Shown here in pieces: positions 1 through 6,817 of a DNA stretch of 10,080 bases (position 1 is its first letter; each line of letters starts with the position of its first letter). Source of the stretch: CAYNGH01 sp964396845 (GTDB lineage Bacteria > Vulcanimicrobiota > JAJTBE01 > CAYNGH01); the NCBI GenBank assembly GCA_964396845.1, contig CAYNGH010000120.1:1-10080 (forward strand), read 5' to 3'. A model generated the notes under the pieces. It worked only from the letters and a program-made list of their open reading frames with translations, was not told where the DNA came from and did no database searches. A program made the position numbers and the translations under genes.

Positions 1-1568
1 CCATCGAGGGCGGCAATCTCCTCCACCGACAGCTCAAGTTTTTTCTGTCCCATCAAGGTTTTCACCAGGTAGAGATCATCAAGGCCGTCCAAATACTTGC
101 CTTGTTTGATATAAGCACAGCCCCGCCAGTAATATATTTTCTGGTATCCTGCAGAGCGGTTTCCTTTCAGCAGAATGTTGAAATCCCTGATGGCCTCGGT
201 GTACTGTTCATTGTTGTAGCTGGATATGCCCCGATGGAAAATCGCCTGGCGAACTTCATCGTAAAAATCTTGATTGGCCAGGTTTTCCGGCTCAAGAGTA
301 AGAGTGCTCTCGGCAATGTTGAGGGCTTTTTCCATCTGACCGCTTTGAAAGAACTGATGGCTGTACTGGCTCAGCCGTGAGGAATATTTGTGCCGTATAT
401 CCGGGTAGCCTGCTCCCAGCTTCCGGATCATGTCAAACTGGATCTGGGCCAGGTCAGGGTTTCCTTCGTTGATATAATTCATGCCTCTGGCTGTATAAAC
501 CATGGAAATTTTCTCGAAAATCTCTTCTTCGTTTTGGGGCTTTATTTCAAGGGCATCCCTGTAAGCCTTCACAGAAAGATCAAAGTGCCCCTCCCGCAGG
601 AGTCTTTCCCCATGGCTCACTGCGGAGTAATACTTCCAGTGGGGAGAGATCAGTCCGGTCAACCAGAACAATATCAACAGAAATATCAACCCGCCGGCGG
701 CAATTTTAAACCAGGGTTTTTCCTGAGCACGCTCCAGAAACAGAACCAACTGATCCCATGTGCCGGGTTTCGGCGGCGGCAGAGTGGTTTTCACCGGTTC
801 GAGTTTTTCTGTGGCGGGCAGTGGCGATATGGGAAGGCTTTCACCGGCTGATTCATCCTGTGGCAGTGGGGGCAGTGATCGTCGGCCACCCCTGGGGTAA
901 ACCCGGGAAATTCCGTTGAGCTGACCGCTGGCAGGCTGATCCGAGAAGGAGATTCCCCGGCGGATGGTTTTGTGCTGGTTTTTCTCAGTGTATTCCGCCA
1001 GTTCTTTTTTGACTTCCTGGGCGGATTTGTATCGAAGGTCCCGGTTGGGATGTAGCATCCTGTCGAGGATCTCCTGAATTTCATAGGGAAAATTCTCGAC
1101 ATATTGAGAAATAACCTTGGACAGGGGCAGAAACAGCTCCTGGGTCCCTGGTTCGTGGGGATACTGTCCCGAGAAGAGATAATGGAAGGTGGCACCAAGG
1201 CAGAAGATGTCGGTGGCCTCGTCGGGCTTGTGTTCGCTGGAATCGTCGTTTAGTTCAAATTGTCCTACAAAGCCTGAAAGATAAAGCTTTCCGTTTTTGT
1301 TGAGCTTGATGTTCTCAGGCCGGATGTTGCCGTGGATGAGGGGAGGATTCTGGCTGTGGAGGGTGATGAGGAGATCCAGGGCTTCATCAAACCAGGCAAT
1401 GCATTCTTCTGTTTTGATATGTCCGCCGGGCTGTTCTTCGGCAATTTCCAGCAGGTTCTTGTCCACATCGGAGCTTTTCCTCTGACTGGCAAGGGACTGT
1501 CCGCAACTCTCGCAGAAAGCCGCGGAATCGTCGTTACGATGGCTGCAACTGGGACAGACAATGAACAA
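1..1568 (-). CDS. Zinc-ribbon / kinase C-lobe (pseudokinase) / TPR membrane protein, 3' end outside window
   Basis: The frame stays open for 522 codons from a TTG at 1568 to the window edge, so the C-terminus is missing. Residues 5-22 form a Cys4 zinc ribbon (C5, C8, C19, C22). Residues about 60-175 match the C-lobe of Hanks-type Ser/Thr kinases: an alpha-E-like helix, HGNIRPENIKL from H79, TDIFCLGA with the structural Asp at D120, and an LRYKSAQEVKKEL end. The ATP-binding N-lobe is absent, HRD is HGN, and the DFG position reads SGF (98-100). Phosphotransfer is therefore unlikely; N86 of the catalytic loop is kept. A Pro-rich linker (about 185-280) leads to one membrane helix (about 287-307), then at least four or five TPR-like repeats (310 to the edge). 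This predicts a cytoplasmic kinase-like part and extracytoplasmic TPRs. I chose the TTG because a purine-rich GGGGAGG (1586-1580) precedes it and stops lie upstream in frame. The domain identification is firm; the role (binding or scaffold) is inference. Confidence 0.85.
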   Translation of the reverse strand, partial: MFIVCPSCSHRNDDSAAFCESCGQSLASQRKSSDVDKNLLEIAEEQPGGHIKTEECIAWFDEALDLLITLHSQNPPLIHGNIRPENIKLNKNGKLYLSGFVGQFELNDDSSEHKPDEATDIFCLGATFHYLFSGQYPHEPGTQELFLPLSKVISQYVENFPYEIQEILDRMLHPNRDLRYKSAQEVKKELAEYTEKNQHKTIRRGISFSDQPASGQLNGISRVYPRGGRRSLPPLPQDESAGESLPISPLPATEKLEPVKTTLPPPKPGTWDQLVLFLERAQEKPWFKIAAGGLIFLLILFWLTGLISPHWKYYSAVSHGERLLREGHFDLSVKAYRDALEIKPQNEEEIFEKISMVYTARGMNYINEGNPDLAQIQFDMIRKLGAGYPDIRHKYSSRLSQYSHQFFQSGQMEKALNIAESTLTLEPENLANQDFYDEVRQAIFHRGISSYNNEQYTEAIRDFNILLKGNRSAGYQKIYYWRGCAYIKQGKYLDGLDDLYLVKTLMGQKKLELSVEEIAALD

Positions 1569-1592
1569 AACCCGAACCCCCTCCCCTTACCT

Positions 1593-1631
1593 TTAATATA
1601 CTCTTCGATATAAATCCTCGAAATCTTTCAT
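1593..1631 (-). other. Possible 12-codon leader ORF upstream of the kinase-like gene
   Basis: On the minus strand a good GGAGG (1646-1642) lies 10 nt before an ATG at 1631. This opens a 12-codon frame (MKDFEDLYRRVY) that ends at TAA 1595-1593. A second in-frame TAA follows at 1589-1587, and the same frame then continues into the zinc-ribbon protein from TTG 1568. It may be a translated leader peptide coupled to the downstream gene, or the remnant of an older start now cut off by stop codons. A sequencing error in the G-rich stretch is also possible. What is seen is the ribosome-binding site and frame; translation is not shown. Confidence 0.35.
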
Positions 1632-1659
1632 GGAATTTTTTCCTCCGGCAAGTTTTTTC

Positions 1660-1688
1660 TTGAATAGTGCCGGTGATTGTGTTAATAT
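1660..1688 (+). promoter_or_regulatory. Candidate sigma70-type promoter for the pullulanase
   Basis: TTGAAT (1660-1665) and TAATAT (1683-1688) are separated by exactly 17 nt, each matching 4 of 6 consensus bases. Transcription would start near 1695, leaving a leader of about 23 nt before ATG 1718. This also argues against the in-frame ATG at 1667, which would lie upstream of the transcript start. The region is AT-rich, so a chance match is possible. Confidence 0.35.
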
Positions 1689-1717
1689 CTTGCGGTAATA
1701 TTTCTTCGGGGGTGGCC

Positions 1718-4684
1718 ATGAAAAAAATGCAGGTATTGATTGTTTTTGTTGTCTTATGCTTTTTTTTATCCTCCCGGAGTCTTATGGATTTTAACAATAT
1801 TTTTTTCTCTGGAAGGTGTCTGATGACTGGAACTGATAAAAAAGTCATGGCGGGGGAATTGAACCCCGGAGCTGATTCCGGCCCCCGACGGAACCGATCC
1901 CGGCTGAGAATTCTGTCATCCCGCAACCTGATATTCCCCGGCGGGGTTGTATATGTATGCGGTGACCTGGTAAGCCGGAATCAGAAGCACAGGTCGGTTC
2001 AGCCCCGGTGGAGTCTGGAGCCTGCCACGGCGGGTCTTTCCATTGATGCCCAGGGACGAATTACCGCTGATGTAAAACTGACCGTGAAGGCTGATATGAC
2101 GGTGAAGGTGGTGGCCACCTACAGGGATCGCAGGGCAGAGAAAATCCTGAAGATTGTCGGTGAAGATCCCCTGCCGGGCAAACACCGGGTGCATTATTTC
2201 CGCCACGACGGGAATTTTGACGGCTGGAATCTCTGGGTCTGGAACCGGGGTCAGGAAGGCCGGCAGGTGTCCTTTGAAGAGAGAACTGATTTTGGAGCTA
2301 TGGGAGCTGTTCAGGGTCAGTTTGCCATTGTCCGCTATCTTGACTGGTTTGCCAAGGAAACCGGGGACCTGGCTCTTTCTGGACGGGAGGACACATATAT
2401 TGTTGAAGGGGATCACCGGGTCTTTTATTCTTTTGCTGATGCAGTGAAGGCCGGACGTCCCCGGATATGGGGCGCTGTCATGGATGACACCAACCGGGTT
2501 GTAGCCCGGCTTCCGGTGGATCCCGGCCCCCAGAGCCGGTTTCACCTGTTCATGAACCAACAGCTTCTTTGCTCTGCAAAGGCCCGGGGGCATGAACTGG
2601 TTTTTGATATTACCCGGCCATACGAATTTGATCCATCTGCGCTGTTTTATATCCGGGCCAGCCGGGTTTACCATGATTCGCCGGTATTTCTCCGGGGCGT
2701 TCTGGATCAGTTCTACTATTCCGGCAATGATATGGGGGTCACCTATGATGACCAGAAGATTCACCTGCGGTTGTGGGCACCGGGAGCCGGCAGTGTAGAT
2801 GTGATTCTCCCCGAAGATGATAAGGCGGATCTTGAGAATGCCCCCAGGATTCCCCTCCGGCGTGCCGAGGATCGAAGCGGTACCTGGCATGGGAGCTTGG
2901 ATCGCAAGACCCATTACGGGAGTTTTTATATTTACCAGCTACAGTTTCACACCGGCACTCCCTTTGCCCGGACAACCCGGGGAGTAGATCCCTATGCCAG
3001 GGCACTGTCGGTGAACGGCAAACTGGGAGCTTTAATCGATGTAGTGGAGGATCCCCGGGTAAATCCGCCAGGATGGGATCCCAGTAACAGACCCCCTTTC
3101 GGAGATCCCTGCGACGCGGTGATATATGAGCTTCATGTCCGGGATTTTTCCGTCGATGAAAACTCCGGCATAGAAGAAAAGCTCCGGGGAAGGTATGGCG
3201 CCTTTACCCGGACCGGGACTCATATCCCCGGCAATCCCGATATCTCCACCGGGATTGATCACCTGATGGAGTTAGGGATAACCCATCTGCACCTTCTGCC
3301 TGTGTATGACTTTGCCACGGTGGATGAAACAAAGATCCACGACCCGGAAGCCGCCGGCTATAACTGGGGATATGACCCCCAGAACTACAACGCCCCGGAA
3401 GGGTCATACTCAACGGATCCGTGGGATCCCCCCATCAGGATCCGGCAGTTCAAAGAGATGGTGCAAGCCCTCCATGACAATGACATCCGGGTGGTGATGG
3501 ACGTGGTTTACAATCACACCTTTGATACCGGAGTGTTCGAGCCTTTCGCCCGGGGATATTATTACCGCACTGACTCCCGGGGCCGGTTCACCAACGGTTC
3601 CGGCTGTGGCAATGAAGTAGCCACGGAAAGACCCATGGTGCGCAAATTTATCGTGGACTCGGTGGTTCACTGGGCCACCACCTATGGCCTTGACGGTTTT
3701 CGGTTTGACCTGATGGGGATAATCGACATTGAAACCATGAAACAGGTGACCAGGGAACTGCACAGGATTGATCCCACCATTCTGATTTATGGAGAACCCT
3801 GGGGCGGGGGTGCCACTTCTCTGGCAGGACACAAGCAGATATACAAGGGAAGCCAGAAGAACTCAGGCTTTGCGGTGTTCAACGACAGCTTCCGCAACTC
3901 TCTCCGGGGAGATAATTCAATCCCCCATCCCAGCAGGGCTTATGTCACGGGATCTTATGACAACAGCGACTCCATCCGCCGGGGAGTTGCCGGATCCATC
4001 GACGAGTTCACCGATCATCCGGGAGAAACCATCAACTATGTGGCCTGTCATGATAATTATGTCATCTGGGATCAAGTCATATCAGCCCTGGGGCATTCTT
4101 TTCCTCATCCATATAATCCCAACCGCAGTGACGGCCTGAAGAGCCAGGGGCCGGTTTTCGAAGACCGGGTGCGCCGGGTATTGCTGGCCTACGGCATTGT
4201 CATGACATCCCAGGGGATTCCCTTTATCTCTGCGGGGGATGAGATGCTCCGCACCAAATTCGGGGATCACAACTCCTACCGCAGCCCTGACTCCATCAAC
4301 CGGATTCGCTGGCAGGACAAGGCTGATCAGCTGAGGGTCTTTGAATATTTCAAAGGACTGGTGGCCCTGCGCCGATCTCACGGGGCCTTCAGGATGAGGA
4401 GCAGTGAGCAGGTGAGAAAACATCTCCGGTGGATCGACTCCCCGCCGGGGGTTGTGGCATTCCGCCTGGAGGATCATGCCAACGGCGATGAATGGAAGAA
4501 TATCATTGTGATATATAATCCCCGGGATCAGGTGGCTGAGATGGACATACCCGGCGGGCCCTGGACAGTGGTGGTGAATGACCGGCAGGCAGGTGTTGAA
4601 CCTGTGGGTGAGGGATACAGTATTTTTGACCGGCGGATTATTGTGGCACCGGTTTCAATCATGGTCCTTCACGACAGCCCCTGA
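1718..4684 (+). CDS. pulA: Secreted type I pullulanase (GH13 debranching enzyme)
   Basis: A 988-residue enzyme hydrolysing alpha-1,6 bonds of pullulan, starch or glycogen limit dextrins. The N-terminus MKKMQVLIVFVVLCFFLSS looks like a signal peptide or membrane anchor, so it acts outside the cytoplasm. In order: an Ig-like beta domain (about 70-150), a CBM41-like starch-binding domain (VHYFRHDGNFDGW from 158), a CBM48-like domain (about 335-430), and the GH13 barrel (about 455-880) with a C-terminal beta domain. YELHVRDFS and YNWGYDP (548-554) are type I pullulanase signatures. The catalytic triad is present: nucleophile D664 in GFRFDLMG, acid/base E693 in YGEPW, and D779 in CHDN; DVVYNHT is also seen. 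I chose ATG 1718 over the upstream in-frame ATG at 1667 because the signal peptide starts there and GGGGG lies 5 nt upstream. It is divergent from the kinase-like gene and overlaps the convergent histidine kinase gene by 30 bp. Family assignment is secure; exact substrate preference is not. Confidence 0.95.
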   Translation: MKKMQVLIVFVVLCFFLSSRSLMDFNNIFFSGRCLMTGTDKKVMAGELNPGADSGPRRNRSRLRILSSRNLIFPGGVVYVCGDLVSRNQKHRSVQPRWSLEPATAGLSIDAQGRITADVKLTVKADMTVKVVATYRDRRAEKILKIVGEDPLPGKHRVHYFRHDGNFDGWNLWVWNRGQEGRQVSFEERTDFGAMGAVQGQFAIVRYLDWFAKETGDLALSGREDTYIVEGDHRVFYSFADAVKAGRPRIWGAVMDDTNRVVARLPVDPGPQSRFHLFMNQQLLCSAKARGHELVFDITRPYEFDPSALFYIRASRVYHDSPVFLRGVLDQFYYSGNDMGVTYDDQKIHLRLWAPGAGSVDVILPEDDKADLENAPRIPLRRAEDRSGTWHGSLDRKTHYGSFYIYQLQFHTGTPFARTTRGVDPYARALSVNGKLGALIDVVEDPRVNPPGWDPSNRPPFGDPCDAVIYELHVRDFSVDENSGIEEKLRGRYGAFTRTGTHIPGNPDISTGIDHLMELGITHLHLLPVYDFATVDETKIHDPEAAGYNWGYDPQNYNAPEGSYSTDPWDPPIRIRQFKEMVQALHDNDIRVVMDVVYNHTFDTGVFEPFARGYYYRTDSRGRFTNGSGCGNEVATERPMVRKFIVDSVVHWATTYGLDGFRFDLMGIIDIETMKQVTRELHRIDPTILIYGEPWGGGATSLAGHKQIYKGSQKNSGFAVFNDSFRNSLRGDNSIPHPSRAYVTGSYDNSDSIRRGVAGSIDEFTDHPGETINYVACHDNYVIWDQVISALGHSFPHPYNPNRSDGLKSQGPVFEDRVRRVLLAYGIVMTSQGIPFISAGDEMLRTKFGDHNSYRSPDSINRIRWQDKADQLRVFEYFKGLVALRRSHGAFRMRSSEQVRKHLRWIDSPPGVVAFRLEDHANGDEWKNIIVIYNPRDQVAEMDIPGGPWTVVVNDRQAGVEPVGEGYSIFDRRIIVAPVSIMVLHDSP

Positions 4685-6541
4685 TTCTTTCGGATCCCTG
4701 GGAAGCAGAATTACAAACCGGGAACCATGGCCCGGGCCGGGGCTTTCTGCCTTAATAGTTCCGTTGTGGGCACTCACGATTTTTCTGGCGATGGCCAGGC
4801 CGAATCCCGTCCCCCTGCTCCTGTCGCCGGTGAAGCCGGTTCTGAAGATTTTTGTCAGGTTTTCCTGTTTTATTCCCAGGCCGTTGTCCTGAAGAACTAT
4901 CTTCCGGTGAGGGCCTTCGTCGGTCACTGAGAGCTGGATTTCCAGCTTTTTCTTTTGGGGATCCCGGTGGCGGAAGCAATTCCCCACCAGGTTTATAAAC
5001 AACTGCTCCAGGGCATCGGGATCTCCCGTCACCGGGAGCAGGGGTTCATCGGCTTTGAAGACAGCAGGGATTCCTTCGGTATTTTCTGTTTTAAATGCCT
5101 GACAGGCCAGCACTTCCAACTGGATCGGCTGAAACTGTTCAATGACCCGTCCTGCCCGGGAAAGCTGAAGAAGCCGATCAATAAAGTCTGCCATCTGGTC
5201 TGCGGATTCCTTGATTCGAGAGAAATATTCCTGGAAAAGATCCGGTTCCTCCTCGATAACTGATATGAATCCTCGGATGACATTGAGAGGGCTTTTAAGA
5301 TCGTGGCTTACCCGGTAGGCGAAGTCCATAAGTTCCCGGTTTCTGGATACAAGCTCTTCCTCCATGGTCTTGTGAAGAGTGATGTCGGTGTCGGTTCCTA
5401 CCATCCGCAGGGCTTTACCCGAAGAATCACGGAAAACCGTTGCCACCGACTGAATCCAGAGGATGGAACCATTCCGGTGAATCATCCGATGAACTGATTT
5501 GCAGTTGGTTTCGTTGCTGTTGATGGTTTCATCCAGGAGGATCTCCACCCCGGCGCGATCCTGGGGATGGATCTGGTTCAGCCAGCATTCGGGATTGTTG
5601 CTGATTTCGTGATCCTGGTATCCCAGCATCCCTTTGAGGCCGGGGTCCATATATGTCTGCCCGGTTTCCGGGTTCCATTCCCAGGTTCCCAGGCTTTCAG
5701 TGCATGAATATGACAAATGGCCAGTTTTCGGGGCATTCGGCTTCTCAGCTTCGATGATGTTGCCGGTATTGGGAGTGTCGGTAATTTCCTGGCCGATGCC
5801 GAATATTTCATATCCCCGGGATGTTTTTACTGGAATGACATTGAGCATCAGGGTCTTGACTTTGCCCCCCACCAGATAGTCGGTTCGCAGAGTCCTCTGG
5901 GTTGTGAAGGGGGAGTGTTCCTGGCGGGTTCTGGGCACTGTCCCCGGCAGATCGAAATCCCAGACTTTTTTTGTGCGGAGGGTTTCAAGATCCACTTCCA
6001 GGAAGTTCAGGGCTGACTTGTTGGCGTTGAGATAGTTGGCCTGATCATCCACCACCATAATTGGATATTCTGCCTCTTCAAAGAGGGTCTGGAGCTTTTT
6101 CTCATTTTCCAGAATAATTTGCCGGGCCTGGTGGATTTGCACTGCATTTGCCAATGAGTTGATCAGCCTTTCCCGATATGCAAAGCCGGTGAAATCCTTG
6201 GTGAAATAATCCGAGGCCCCGTTGATGAAAGCTTTCCGGGCCACATCTTCGTTGCCCTGGCCTGTGAACATGATTACCGGCAGTTGGGGCTGGCTGGCTT
6301 TTATCTTTTTTAACAGCTCCAGTCCGTTGCATTCGGGCATGTCGTAATCAGTGATGACTGCATCATAGCTGTCCAGATTATCCCAGGGTATCCTGCAGGG
6401 ATCCTCCTGGGAATCGATGATGAGTGAATCCTTGAAGAGAAGGGAAAAAAGCATCAGAAAATCCGGATCATCATCAACATGAAGCACTCTCAGGCCGGCA
6501 GATTTCCTGTGAGAGGAAGATATGTCGGGCGAATGGTTCAC
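4655..6541 (-). CDS. Sensor histidine kinase with N-terminal receiver and two PAS domains
   Basis: A 628-residue soluble-looking kinase with no membrane segment. A receiver domain (about 17-135) has the acidic cluster D23-D25, phospho-acceptor D65 in TDYDMPECNG, T93 and K115; the usual KP after the last strand is KD here. Two PAS domains follow (about 145-255 and 275-390), the second with a PAC-type GTDTDIT end. HisKA has H413 in SHDLKSPL, and the HATPase has an N-box with N521, DNGLGI (552-557) and GTGFGLAI (577-584). The HisKA/ATPase type resembles the phytochrome-like group. The receiver at the front means the protein is probably both an input target for another kinase and a kinase itself; no output regulator is encoded nearby. 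The start is GTG at 6541 with AGGAG (6551-6547) 5 nt upstream. Its last ten or so residues are encoded over the 3' end of the pullulanase gene. The signal sensed is unknown. Confidence 0.95.
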   Translation of the reverse strand: MNHSPDISSSHRKSAGLRVLHVDDDPDFLMLFSLLFKDSLIIDSQEDPCRIPWDNLDSYDAVITDYDMPECNGLELLKKIKASQPQLPVIMFTGQGNEDVARKAFINGASDYFTKDFTGFAYRERLINSLANAVQIHQARQIILENEKKLQTLFEEAEYPIMVVDDQANYLNANKSALNFLEVDLETLRTKKVWDFDLPGTVPRTRQEHSPFTTQRTLRTDYLVGGKVKTLMLNVIPVKTSRGYEIFGIGQEITDTPNTGNIIEAEKPNAPKTGHLSYSCTESLGTWEWNPETGQTYMDPGLKGMLGYQDHEISNNPECWLNQIHPQDRAGVEILLDETINSNETNCKSVHRMIHRNGSILWIQSVATVFRDSSGKALRMVGTDTDITLHKTMEEELVSRNRELMDFAYRVSHDLKSPLNVIRGFISVIEEEPDLFQEYFSRIKESADQMADFIDRLLQLSRAGRVIEQFQPIQLEVLACQAFKTENTEGIPAVFKADEPLLPVTGDPDALEQLFINLVGNCFRHRDPQKKKLEIQLSVTDEGPHRKIVLQDNGLGIKQENLTKIFRTGFTGDRSRGTGFGLAIARKIVSAHNGTIKAESPGPGHGSRFVILLPRDPKESGAVVKDHD

Positions 6542-6716
6542 TGGTGCTCCTGTTGTCTTTGAATGATTTCATCCCCTGGATAACAGCCCTTGTTTTTGTT
6601 TCTCAAATCTGTTATTTACCGGGGATAATCCTCATGCTTTTTGGTTTAACCTGAAACTGGAAGAATATTCGGTGGCTCTTTTGTGATTGAAGGTGAAGGA
6701 ATTTAAGTTTTTCTGC
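6542..6716. promoter_or_regulatory. Divergent intergenic region between histidine kinase and pfaD
   Basis: AT-rich non-coding stretch. It holds the AGGAG ribosome site of the kinase gene (6551-6547, minus strand) and an imperfect inverted repeat: CCCCTGGATAAC at 6573-6584 facing GTTATTTACCGGGG at 6611-6624, where the outer CCCC/GGGG and the ATAAC/GTTAT ends pair. Two small palindromes are also present, GGTTTAACC (6643-6651) and GAATATTC (6663-6670). These could be regulator sites, but none matches an operator I recognise. I see no convincing minus-strand promoter. Confidence 0.3.
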
Positions 6717-6745
6717 TTGAAATACCGGATCTTTCGTGATAAAAT
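6717..6745 (+). promoter_or_regulatory. Sigma70-type promoter driving pfaD-pfaA
   Basis: TTGAAA (6717-6722) and TAAAAT (6740-6745) are separated by 17 nt, each matching 5 of 6 consensus bases, which makes this the best promoter match in the window. Transcription would start near 6752, giving a leader of about 66 nt before ATG 6818. A start at GTG 6764 would leave only about 12 nt of leader. Confidence 0.6.
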
Positions 6746-6817
6746 TGGCGGGAATAAGAAAGGGTGTTTCCTTTTACAATACAGTCAAGGGTTATGACCC
6801 GGACAGGGTATCTATTA

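Noticed and set aside
1534..1926. Minus-strand frame spanning the intergenic region that could supply a missing kinase N-lobe
   Set aside because: Its translation shows no Gly-loop or VAIK-like lysine, it overlaps the start of the pullulanase, and it ends in a frame different from the kinase C-lobe.
1916..2914. 332-codon open frame on the minus strand inside the pullulanase gene
   Set aside because: It is wholly antisense to a gene with complete pullulanase motifs, and its translation is Pro/Gly/His-rich with no recognisable domain.
4640..4760. Possible terminator between the convergent pullulanase and histidine kinase genes
   Set aside because: GC-rich dyads occur here but without a T-run on either strand, and the region is coding for both genes.
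6764..6817. N-terminal extension of PfaD from GTG 6764
   Set aside because: The frame is open, but the purine run touches the GTG with no spacing and the leader would be only about 12 nt; ATG 6818 has a better placed AGGG. It is kept as an alternative start.
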